Shown here: positions 1 through 4,874 of the stretch, in pieces | Layout of the letters: each line of letters starts with the position of its first letter | Numbering within the stretch: the first letter of the stretch is position 1 | Source of the DNA: an uncultured Verrucomicrobiae bacterium | GTDB lineage: Bacteria > Verrucomicrobiota > Verrucomicrobiia > Verrucomicrobiales > Akkermansiaceae | Direction: 5' to 3' | Length of the DNA stretch: 5,710 nucleotides | NCBI GenBank assembly: GCA_937957985.1 | Contig: CALGOH010000317.1 | Location: 1 to 5,710 of the forward strand | The notes under the pieces: generated by a model | Told to the model about the DNA's origin: nothing | The model's input: only the letters and a program-made list of their open reading frames with translations | Database searches by the model: none | Made by a program: the position numbers and the translations under genes

Positions 1-98
1 GGAGGGCCGGCGGGGGCATGTGGCCTGGCTGACCGGGTCGCCTCCGAAGTTGATTTTCCGAGGAGCGGAAGCCTCTTTCACCTGCTCGCGACGGCACG

Positions 99-121
99 GA
101 TGTTCAGAAACTTCGAACATC
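99..121. promoter_or_regulatory. Inverted repeat upstream of abiEi, candidate operator
   Basis: GATGTTC (99-105) and GAACATC (115-121) are perfect 7-bp inverted arms around 9 bases. They lie about 70 bp upstream of the antitoxin gene. AbiEi-family antitoxins are known to repress their own operon by binding inverted repeats in the promoter, so this is a reasonable operator candidate. A weak promoter could overlap it: TTCGAA at 112-117 as -35 and TATGCT at 135-140 as -10, 17 bp apart, matching consensus at only 3 and 4 of 6 bases. The inverted repeat is visible; its role is inferred. Confidence 0.4.
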
Positions 122-191
122 GAACCACCCGCCCTATGCTTGCAAAACGTCGGGATATGTAATCAACTACCAATGTTTTGTGAGAGCCGTC

Positions 192-779
192 ATGCAACTG
201 GATCAACTCTTCGGCGACGCCTCGGTCCTCCGCTCCAAGGAGCTGGAGGAGCGCGGGCTTTCCCGTACGGCGATCCATGAGGCGGTGGTCGCCGGGCGTC
301 TGGAGCGCGTCGGGCGGGGCCTCTACACGCTCCCCGGTGCCGAGGTCGGCGAACACCACTCGCTGGTGGTCGTCGCGCGGCGGGTGCCGCATGCGGGGAT
401 CTGCCTCCTGAGCGCGCTGGCCTTCCACGACCTGACCACGCAGGCGCCCCACGAGGTCTGGATCGCCATTAGCCTGAAGGACCGGCGACCCGAGCTCGAC
501 CATCCTCCGCTGCGCGTCTTCCGCTACGGACCGTCACATTCGGAGGTCGGACTCGAGGAGCACCTTGTGGAAGGCACCACGCTCAAGGTCTACTCGGTGG
601 CGCGGACGGTGGTCGACCTGTTCCGCTACCGCAACAAGGTTGGCATCGAGGTCGCGCTTGAGGCGCTGCGGGAGGGATGGCGGGAACGCCGCTTCACCCT
701 GGCGGAACTCAACCGCATCGCCCGCGCCTGCCGGATGAGCCGGGTGATGAAACCCTACCTGGAGGCTCTCACCTCATGA
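192..779 (+). CDS. abiEi: AbiEi-family type IV antitoxin / transcriptional regulator
   Basis: This is a 195-residue protein from ATG 192. A GTG at 180 is in frame, but ATG 192 has a GAGAG five bases upstream and is preferred. The N-terminus (about residues 3-50) reads as the winged-helix domain of AbiEi antitoxins, ending in the typical VGRGLYTLPG turn. The rest matches the family's C-terminal domain, with HAGICLLSALAFHDL and later VYSVARTVVDLFRYRNKVG as its most recognisable stretches. In known AbiE systems this protein represses its own operon and counteracts the AbiEii nucleotidyltransferase without binding it directly. It overlaps the following toxin gene by ATGA (776-779), the normal operon arrangement. 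The gene looks complete, with no frameshift. Since its partner is truncated, it may now act only as a DNA-binding regulator or be a relic. The family call is from sequence memory and not searched. Confidence 0.82.
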   Translation: MQLDQLFGDASVLRSKELEERGLSRTAIHEAVVAGRLERVGRGLYTLPGAEVGEHHSLVVVARRVPHAGICLLSALAFHDLTTQAPHEVWIAISLKDRRPELDHPPLRVFRYGPSHSEVGLEEHLVEGTTLKVYSVARTVVDLFRYRNKVGIEVALEALREGWRERRFTLAELNRIARACRMSRVMKPYLEALTS

Positions 780-1063
780 AACACGAGGGCCGCATCGAGT
801 CGATCCGCACCCGGCTGCTGAACCTGGCAAGGAGCCGCGGCGAGAACTTCGACTTCATTCTCTCGCGCTACGGCGTGGAGTGCTTTCTCCAACGGCTTGC
901 CGGCTCGGAAGCGTCCGAGAGTTTTGTCCTCATCCTCAAGGGCGCGATGGTGTTCCAGATCTGGAACCGTGAGCTTCACTGCCCTCGTGCCTTCCCGCCT
1001 ATTCCGATGAACCATTCAGGTTGCATTCAGACCAATCCCGGATCTGGCGGTTCCTTGCCTTGA
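776..1063 (+). pseudogene. abiEii: Truncated AbiEii-family toxin (N-terminal fragment)
   Basis: The gene starts at ATG 776 inside the stop of abiEi, with GGAGG at 761-765 as its ribosome site ten bases upstream. The 95-residue product begins like AbiEii nucleotidyltransferase toxins: RTRLLNLARSRGENFDFILS, then a helix, then LILKGAMVFQIWN, the first conserved block of the fold. Family members run to roughly 250-300 residues and continue with an R-T-R-D-I-D-L type block carrying the metal-binding aspartates. Here the likeness ends at about residue 68 (near base 980). The remaining 27 residues are unrelated, rich in Pro, Gly and Ser, with less G/C at third codon positions. Without the aspartates and the C-terminal half no transferase activity is expected. 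The cut coincides with the end of a convergent minus-strand unit, which suggests a deletion or insertion event. Confidence 0.78.
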
Positions 1064-1163
1064 GAAAGTCAATCGCGTGGGTCCGATAGGCGAGGTAGGC
1101 CTCCCTGGTGGTCGGGACGGGCGAAGACGACTCGAAGTCATCGAAGGGTGTGAGTCGCCTCAT
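999..1163 (-). CDS. Small hypothetical protein, possibly truncated, coupled to TPR gene
   Basis: This is a 54-residue ORF starting at ATG 1163 and overlapping the TPR gene stop by four bases (1160-1163), the usual sign of translational coupling. The product starts MRRLTPFDDFESSSP and continues with a charged, probably helical stretch, TREAYLAYRTHAIDFLKARN. I do not recognise a family. The first 40 or so codons have high G/C at third positions, like real genes here; the last 11 codons do not, and the stop (999-1001) falls beside the break in the toxin gene. The ORF may therefore be the remaining N-terminus of a longer protein cut by the same rearrangement. No clear Shine-Dalgarno is seen. It could also be a chance ORF. 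Confidence 0.42.
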   Translation of the reverse strand: MRRLTPFDDFESSSPVPTTREAYLAYRTHAIDFLKARNRQIRDWSECNLNGSSE

Positions 1164-2110
1164 CGCTTGATAGCCCGGATCTGTGCCGCACGCTTTTCCA
1201 GCCCTTCCGCCTCCGCCTCTCGCTTGGTCACACGATACAGGGCCGCCATATTCTCCAGGCTCGTAGCCACATTGGGATGGTCGGGGCCGAGCGACTTCTC
1301 CCAAATCGCCAGCGCGCGCTTGTGCATCGGCTCGGCCTTGGCGTAGTCACGCTGTTCAACGTATTGCAGGGCTAGGGCGTTCAAGATCTGGGCCACATCG
1401 GGGTGATCGGGGCCGAGTACCTTCTCCCGGATCGCCACCGCCCGCTTGTAGAGCAGCTCGGCCTTGGCAGATTCACCTTTGCAGGAGTAGAGCAAAGCCA
1501 AGCCATCCAGGCTCGTGGCCAAATCCGGGTGGTCGGGGCCGAGCACCTTCTCCCGAATCGCCACCGCGCGCTTAAAGAGAGTCTCCGCCCTGGCGTAGTC
1601 GCCTTGTGAGGCGATGACCAAGGCCAAGTTGCTCAGGCTCTGGGCCACATCGGGGTGGTCGGGCCCGAGTACCTTCTCCCGGATCGTCAGCGCTCGCTCA
1701 AAGAGAGGCTCAGCATTGGCAAGGTCGCCTTGTTGATCGTAGAGCGCGGCCAGATTGTTCAGGCTCTGGGCCACATCGGGGTGGTCGGGGCCGTACGCCT
1801 TCTCCAAGATCGCCAGCGCGCGCTTACAGAGAGGCTCAGCATTAGCAAGGTCGCCTTGGGCTCGATAAAGCCCGGCCAGATTGTTCAGGCTCTGGGCCAC
1901 ATCAGGGTGGTCGAGGCCTACACTCTGTGTGGCAACCTGAAGGGCCTTCTGGGCGACAACGACCGCACGGTCATACTTTCCCGCGCGGTGTAGATCCACG
2001 AGCTCCTGGTTGAGGATGCTCCATTCGATACCCGCCTCCTGCGCGTATCCAATGGCAGGCAACACCCAAACGAGGGCGATAACAGTGGCGGCAGTTCTCA
2101 AATATCTCAT
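1160..2110 (-). CDS. Secreted tetratricopeptide-repeat protein (kinesin light chain type)
   Basis: This is a 316-residue protein from ATG 2110. An in-frame ATG at 2128 would add six residues, but the inner start has AAGGG just upstream and begins directly with a signal peptide: MRYLRTAATV, a hydrophobic core, then an AIGYAQE cleavage region. The mature part opens with a half repeat (WSILNQELVDLHRAGKYDRA) and then has six tandem 42-residue TPR units of the kinesin-light-chain type, each starting GPDHPDVAQ-like and ending in ERAL-I-EKVL-like. The repeats fill the protein to its last residue, so there is no other domain. Such proteins are scaffolds for protein-protein contacts, here probably in the periplasm or outside the cell; the partner is unknown. 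It is followed by the small overlapping ORF at 999-1163. Confidence 0.85.
   Translation of the reverse strand: MRYLRTAATVIALVWVLPAIGYAQEAGIEWSILNQELVDLHRAGKYDRAVVVAQKALQVATQSVGLDHPDVAQSLNNLAGLYRAQGDLANAEPLCKRALAILEKAYGPDHPDVAQSLNNLAALYDQQGDLANAEPLFERALTIREKVLGPDHPDVAQSLSNLALVIASQGDYARAETLFKRAVAIREKVLGPDHPDLATSLDGLALLYSCKGESAKAELLYKRAVAIREKVLGPDHPDVAQILNALALQYVEQRDYAKAEPMHKRALAIWEKSLGPDHPNVATSLENMAALYRVTKREAEAEGLEKRAAQIRAIKR
1163..1918 (-). repeat. Six tandem 126-bp repeats within the TPR gene
   Basis: Six units of exactly 126 bp, with no indel between units, encode the six 42-residue TPR motifs. On the plus strand the most constant part reads like TGGTCGGGGCCGAG and CTTCTCCCGGATCGCCA. Identity is high at DNA as well as protein level in the middle units, suggesting recent duplication or gene conversion. 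The last unit (codons ending at 1163) is the most diverged, at its C-terminal half. Arrays of this kind can change copy number by slippage or recombination. Confidence 0.85.
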
Positions 2111-2128
2111 CAAACCCTTCTCTTTCAT

Positions 2129-2341
2129 ACAGCAGCAAAGGTAGTTCGACTCATATCAAAAGCACCCAGGCATTTTCACGTGCTGATCAACCGGTTTCTT
2201 GATTGGTCTCCCTCTGCTTATCAGGCAAACACGGAATTGGCGACTCCGCAGATCCACCAAGACTCTGTCCTAATCCGCAAATTTTTCCAATGAGCCAGGC
2301 TTAGAAGTCGGTTCCATGGACCGCTTGGAGGCGGAGCCGTA
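2129..2341. other. Intergenic region upstream of the TPR gene
   Basis: About 210 bp without a convincing coding region in any frame. It must hold the minus-strand promoter of the TPR gene, but I see no good -35/-10 pair. It contains a palindromic AACCGGTT-like core near 2190 and some A/T-rich patches near 2278-2290. I find nothing of the missing toxin C-terminus here. Confidence 0.5.
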
Positions 2342-2370
2342 GCCCGGCGGAGGAACCTCCTCCACCGGGC
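2342..2370 (-). terminator. Terminator-like hairpin after the nuclease gene
   Basis: The arms GCCCGG-C-GGAGGA (2342-2354) and TCCTCC-A-CCGGGC (2358-2370) form a 12-bp stem with one mismatch and a 3-base loop. It begins 12 bases past the stop codon of the nuclease gene, where a terminator of the minus-strand operon is expected. No run of T follows on the minus strand, so factor-independent termination may be weak; it may also stabilise the mRNA 3' end. Confidence 0.6.
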
Positions 2371-2382
2371 AAGCATTTTACA

Positions 2383-3210
2383 TTACGCCGCCTCCCGGAT
2401 CCCATGCGGCCACGCCGCGCACTCGGCACGGAACGGGCACCACGAGCAGTGCATTCCCGGCTGCGGGTGGAACCGCCGCTCGGCGATCCCTTCCACCGCC
2501 AGACGCAGCAAGCCGACGACCCGCGACTTGCGGGTGGCGTCGGCCGGCGGGGTGCTGATGCGGATGACCTGCGGCGTCTTGGTCTTCACCAGAAAAACCA
2601 GGTCGAGCGACGGCGGAGTCTCGCCTGTCGCGCCCTCGATCAGCAACTGGTAGCTCACCAACTGGATCTCGTGGTCGAAGGCCGCCTGCTTCGTGTCGGG
2701 ACGCGCCGCGGCGGACTTGAAGTCCACCGGCACGCCCTCCTGGGTGACGAGGTCGATGACCCCGCCCAGTGGCACCGGCAATCCATCGACCTTCTGGTCG
2801 AGGGGTACTTCGACGGCCTTGGGGCGCTCGGTCGGTGCCTCCCCGGAATCGAGGTAGGCGGCCAGCACCCGCAGCCCGTCTTCCCGGGCCTTGGCGCGGG
2901 CCTTGCCGTCCTTCCAGGACACCGGACCCTCGTCCTTTTCGAGCCGCTGGAACTCGACGTCGAAGACGCCGGCGACCATTTCCGGCGAATCGTTTCCACC
3001 CCGCCAGCGGGCGAGGTGGAAGGCCTGGAGGCCGGCGTGGATCGCCTTGCCCAGATGCAGGGACGGCGACACCGGGGCCGGCAGCCGCAGCACGCGCTCG
3101 AAGAAGAACTTCAGCGAGCACGACAGGTACGACCTCGCCGCGCTGGGCGAGATGTGGTCCGGCAGCTTCCGGGTGGGGACGGCCGGGAGTTGTTTGGCAG
3201 GGGCGATCAC
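2383..3210 (-). CDS. RecB/Cas4-like PD-(D/E)XK nuclease with Fe-S cluster motif
   Basis: A 275-residue protein that starts at GTG 3210 with a strong AAGGGAGGT ribosome site a few bases upstream; the start overlaps the previous stop by four bases. It shows the motifs of the PDDEXK_1 (RecB/Cas4-type) nucleases in order: SPSAARSYLSCSLKFFFER with Cys31; LGKAIHAGL with the motif I His58; a VEVPL strand with Glu134; GGVIDLV with Asp153; VDFKS with Asp163 and Lys165; QLVSYQLL as the Q-x3-Y motif (Gln183, Tyr187); and HCSWCPFRAEC with Cys255, Cys258 and Cys264. Cys31 plus the three late Cys are the arrangement that binds a 4Fe-4S cluster in Cas4 and AddB. All catalytic residues are present. Family members are DNA exonucleases in recombination, phage replication or CRISPR adaptation. 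There is no CRISPR array or other cas gene here, so a recombination or defence role with the 162-residue neighbour is likelier. Confidence 0.85.
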   Translation of the reverse strand: MIAPAKQLPAVPTRKLPDHISPSAARSYLSCSLKFFFERVLRLPAPVSPSLHLGKAIHAGLQAFHLARWRGGNDSPEMVAGVFDVEFQRLEKDEGPVSWKDGKARAKAREDGLRVLAAYLDSGEAPTERPKAVEVPLDQKVDGLPVPLGGVIDLVTQEGVPVDFKSAAARPDTKQAAFDHEIQLVSYQLLIEGATGETPPSLDLVFLVKTKTPQVIRISTPPADATRKSRVVGLLRLAVEGIAERRFHPQPGMHCSWCPFRAECAAWPHGIREAA

Positions 3211-3695
3211 GATTGACCTCCCTTCGCGTAGGCCCGGCCGTTGGTGCGGCGTCGGGGTTTCCCGCCGTGGGTTTCGAGCAGCTCATCGATGAGACCGGAG
3301 GCCTCCATCTTGTTGAGGTCCCGGACGCCCTTGCCGAAGCGTTGGCGGGCGAGGTGGTCGACCTCGTTCTTGTCGAGCGAGTGCTCGTCGACGAGCTTCA
3401 GGATGAGCTCCTTCTGCTTGTCGCTGCAGCGCCAGCTTTCCCCATTGGGGGAGTGGCCTTTGCTGCCGCTGGTGGGAACGGCGTCGTCCATCCCGTAGTT
3501 GTCGGGCGGCACGAAGCCGGTGGATCGGATCTGCTCGTCGACGTTGGTCTGGAGCAGCCGGTAGACGCGGGCCGCCTCGTCGGCGACCTGGTCGGTGTGG
3601 ACCAGCTCGGTCTCGATGGAGACGGCGAACTGGTGACTGGAGTAGCCCGGGAGTCCCAGGCGCTTGCTGTAGTTGGCGATCAGTTTGACGGCCAT
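3207..3695 (-). CDS. Hypothetical protein with phage-recombination-type C-terminal domain
   Basis: A 162-residue protein from ATG 3695; no Shine-Dalgarno is visible before it. The N-terminal part (about 1-60: VKLIANYSKRLGLPGYSSHQ, then FAVSIETELVH and a helix VADEAARVYRLLQ) looks like a compact alpha/beta domain I cannot name. Residues 65-90 are a Gly/Ser/Asn-rich linker. Residues 90-141 (SDKQKELILKLVDEHSLDKN, then ARQRFGKGVRDLNKMEASGL and IDELLE) form a helical domain resembling one I recall at the C-terminus of phage ssDNA-binding and annealing proteins and other recombination proteins. The tail is basic. The gene is translationally coupled to the nuclease, so the two probably act together, perhaps with this protein loading the nuclease or binding DNA. 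The domain likeness is from memory; the function is inference. Confidence 0.68.
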   Translation of the reverse strand: MAVKLIANYSKRLGLPGYSSHQFAVSIETELVHTDQVADEAARVYRLLQTNVDEQIRSTGFVPPDNYGMDDAVPTSGSKGHSPNGESWRCSDKQKELILKLVDEHSLDKNEVDHLARQRFGKGVRDLNKMEASGLIDELLETHGGKPRRRTNGRAYAKGGQS

Positions 3696-3730
3696 GGCTG
3701 GTTGTGTGGTTGTTGGTTTCAGTACGTAAG

Positions 3731-3765
3731 AAGGCCCGCCCCGGAGAGGATCCGGAGCGGGCCTT
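3731..3765 (-). terminator. Strong hairpin between the RHH gene and the 162-residue gene
   Basis: The arms AAGGCCCGC-C-CCGGA (3731-3745) and TCCGG-A-GCGGGCCTT (3751-3765) form a 14-bp stem with one mismatch and the loop GAGGA. On the minus strand it lies 31 bases after the RHH stop and is followed by TTCTTAC, a short T-rich stretch. It starts about 35 bases before the next gene. It probably terminates or attenuates transcription leaving the small gene, so the downstream pair may get reduced read-through or use its own promoter. Confidence 0.66.
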
Positions 3766-3796
3766 GGTTGCTTCAGGGAACGGGAAGCGGAGCGGC

Positions 3797-3994
3797 TCAG
3801 GCCGCCTTCCTCCCGGTGAACGGTTCGGTCGCCTGTGGGGCGGCGTCACCGGTGGCGGACGGACGATCGGCCAGGGCGGCCGTGATGAGTTCGTCCGCCA
3901 GCCGGGTCATGGGCATCCGTCGACGACGCGCCTCGCGGTAGAGCGCGCGCACGACGTCATCGGACAGCCTCGGGGAATACAGGTTCCGGGGCAT
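3797..3994 (-). CDS. Small ribbon-helix-helix-like DNA-binding protein
   Basis: The most likely start is ATG 3994 (MPRNLYSPRLS, 65 residues); an in-frame GTG at 4009 would add five residues but lies inside the inverted repeat. Neither start has a well-placed Shine-Dalgarno. The pattern fits a CopG/Arc-type ribbon-helix-helix: a short strand (NLYSPRL), helix A (SDDVVRALYREARRRR), the turn MPM, and helix B (TRLADELITAALADR). The C-terminus (about 46-65) is a disordered Ala/Pro/Thr tail. Proteins of this type act as dimers, often as antitoxins or autorepressors. No toxin-like gene follows directly; the next genes are the 162-residue protein and the nuclease. It may regulate the module through the inverted repeat just upstream. 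Function is inferred. Confidence 0.66.
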   Translation of the reverse strand: MPRNLYSPRLSDDVVRALYREARRRRMPMTRLADELITAALADRPSATGDAAPQATEPFTGRKAA

Positions 3995-4003
3995 GACATG
4001 AAG

Positions 4004-4032
4004 GAACACTCCAGGAGCACCCCGGAGTGTTC
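4004..4032. promoter_or_regulatory. Perfect 9-bp inverted repeat at the start of the RHH gene, candidate operator
   Basis: GAACACTCC (4004-4012) and GGAGTGTTC (4024-4032) are perfect inverted arms with 11 bases between. The inner bases can add GG/CC pairs around a 5-base loop. The repeat ends only ten bases before the preferred ATG of the small RHH gene on the minus strand. Such a position suits an autoregulatory operator. As RNA it would fold into a hairpin that includes the only GGAG near the start, so control of translation is the alternative. Confidence 0.5.
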
Positions 4033-4180
4033 AGGTTCATTTAACACAGACGAGAGGCGGATTTCCTCACCACGAGCCCCCCGACCAAGCACGCGATCAG
4101 ATGCCAAATACCCCGGACGCAGATCGATGAAACGGACTAAAACGTGAATTTGCGCCCAGGATCCCCTCGCAGGAGGCTCG
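4033..4180. other. Intergenic stretch, left part of the tRNA-proximal gap
   Basis: No gene is supported here in either strand. It should carry the minus-strand promoter of the RHH gene; GTTAAAT (minus strand, near 4038-4044) could be part of a -10 element, without a convincing -35. Base composition is still mixed, before the change to A/T-rich repeats at 4181. Confidence 0.4.
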
Positions 4181-4340
4181 AAAAATGAGGCGATTCGCCC
4201 AATCTACCGGCATGAAATGAGGCGACTCGCCCATTTTGCAGCATGAAATGAGGCGAAGGACTTTTATAACTCGCTTTTGTTCAGTTATTTATAAACATGA
4301 GCAAAATATGCTGAGCGCCAGAAAAATAAGAAATGAGGCG
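4181..4340 (+). repeat. Cluster of four AAATGAGGCG direct repeats
   Basis: Copies of AAATGAGGCG(A) start at 4183, 4215, 4246 and 4331. The first two share 18 of 19 bases through AAATGAGGCGAYTCGCCCA; copies two and three share the 16 bases GCATGAAATGAGGCGA. Spacing is 32 and 31 bp, about three helical turns, then 85 bp. Copies one and two also hold a GGCGA-N-TCGCC inverted repeat; in copy two it extends to a 10-bp stem with one bulged A (4215-4236). Such spaced repeats are typical of transposase-binding sites at element ends (for example IS21-like elements) or of iterons. No transposase or initiator gene lies in the window. Confidence 0.7.
4275..4306. repeat. A/T-rich imperfect inverted repeat
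   Basis: TTTTGTTCA (4275-4283) and TGAGCAAAA (4298-4306) pair over nine positions with one T/G, which is a wobble pair in RNA. GTT/AAC can add three more pairs past one bulged A, around the loop ATTTATA. It lies between the third and fourth AAATGAGGCG copies in the most A/T-rich part of the window. It could be a recombination or replication site or a structured RNA; no T-run makes it a standard terminator. Confidence 0.5.
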
Positions 4341-4639
4341 GGCTAACTCACTCTATATGGGAGAGTTGTGCAAATTTTAGCAGCGTTTTGACATCCAGCG
4401 TTGCAAGCGGCCCCGGAAAAACTCCAGCGCTCGAGCCGAGGTCTTGGCGATTCTGGTGGACGAAGATCGGTGCTGATGGCTGAGCGGCGAGCAGCCACTA
4501 AGATGGACTCGGCTGAAGAGATCGAGCCGACACAAATGTGATCCTCATCACGCCCGCGCCTAACCCATCAAACTCCCTCTGGAGAACCTCAACCGACGAG
4601 GCGATCTGACCAACCTCTCACAAGGATACCGATTTTTTG

Positions 4640-4661
4640 AGGCACCATTAGGGCACCAAAA
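4640..4661. repeat. Two GGCACCA repeats spaced by 11 bp
   Basis: AGGCACCATTA (4640-4650) is followed directly by GGGCACCAAAA (4651-4661), two copies of GGCACCA one helical turn apart. They lie about 55 bp past the 3' end of the tRNA gene. Short tandem sites at this place resemble the arm-type sites bound by tyrosine-recombinase integrases of tRNA-integrated elements. No integrase gene is in the window, so the role is inferred. Confidence 0.4.
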
Positions 4662-4696
4662 CTCCCCAGCGAAAATCGTCCGCAGAAATTTCCTTC

Positions 4697-4707
4697 ATAA
4701 CTCGCTT
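4697..4707 (+). repeat. Direct repeat ATAACTCGCTT near the tRNA 3' end (second copy at 4266-4276)
   Basis: ATAACTCGCTT occurs at 4266-4276 and 4697-4707 in the same orientation. Extending the alignment gives 18 of 24 identical bases (4261-4284 against 4692-4715). The right copy ends 8 bases from the 3' end of tRNA-Leu and the left copy is inside the AAATGAGGCG repeat cluster. This could mark recombination sites of an integrated element, though the repeat does not include the tRNA 3' end itself, as classic att cores do. Confidence 0.45.
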
Positions 4708-4715
4708 ATTACCAG

Positions 4716-4801
4716 TGCCACCGGAGGGACTTGAACCCTCACGAACCTTGCGGTTCAGCGGATTTTAAGTCCGCGGCGTCTACCGATTCCGCCACGGTGG
4801 C
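4716..4801 (-). tRNA. tRNA-Leu (anticodon UAA)
   Basis: On the minus strand the gene folds as a class II tRNA of 86 bases. The acceptor stem is GCCACCG (4795-4801) with CGGTGGC (4717-4723), discriminator A at 4716. The anticodon stem-loop is GCGGA-CTTAAAA-TCCGC with UAA at 4765-4767, read as leucine. A long variable arm (GAACC-GCAA-GGTTC) and the T-arm GAGGGTTCAAGTCCCTC follow. The 3' CCA is not encoded: the next bases are CTG. It lies 73 bases downstream of the HEAT-like gene on the same strand. I see no clear promoter of its own. tRNA 3' ends are common integration sites, and the repeats to its left fit this. Confidence 0.95.
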
Positions 4802-4874
4802 TGGGGATCAATGGCTGCGGGCCGGGATGATGAAACGAGCGTCGCCACGCGAGAAGGCCAATCAAGCTTTCCCT

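Larger units (their letters stand above)
4341..4715. other. Gene-free gap left of the tRNA, with short repeats
   Basis: No convincing gene is seen in the 375 bases between the repeat cluster and the tRNA. A minus-strand reading near 4380-4470 gives a short basic stretch (ARALEFFRGRLQRWMSKRC then stop), but it has no start, and I do not call it. The interval does hold GGCACCA repeats at 4641-4658 and one copy of a direct repeat at 4697-4707, described separately. Confidence 0.5.

Noticed and set aside
1152..1163. ATGAGGCGACTC on the minus strand, identical over 12 bases to the second repeat copy (4217-4228), as an opposite transposon end
   Set aside because: It lies inside the end of the TPR gene where the coding sequence explains it, it is a single copy, and a 12-base match is expected by chance in a window this long.
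1403..1993. Two plus-strand open frames with repeated LLPDRHR-like segments
   Set aside because: They are the reverse complement of the 126-bp TPR repeats; the periodicity comes from the real gene on the minus strand.
2769..3941. A 390-codon open frame on the plus strand and several other long frames in 2404-3849 opposite the nuclease and 162-residue genes
   Set aside because: The products are rich in Arg, Gly, Pro and Ala with no family motifs, as expected from the complement of G/C-rich genes. The minus-strand frames show complete nuclease motifs, a start/stop overlap and a ribosome site.
4181..4340. CRISPR array
   Set aside because: Only three evenly spaced copies, repeat cores of 11-19 bp, and the sequences between copies are similar to each other instead of unique. 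The Cas4-like nuclease nearby has no other cas gene with it.
4380..4470. Minus-strand basic peptide resembling the end of an integrase
   Set aside because: It has no start codon or upstream homology, and no catalytic Arg-His-Arg-Tyr pattern can be seen.
4839..4850. Small GCGT/ACGC hairpin between the HEAT-like gene and the tRNA as a terminator
   Set aside because: The stem is only 4 bp and termination there would leave the tRNA without an evident promoter.
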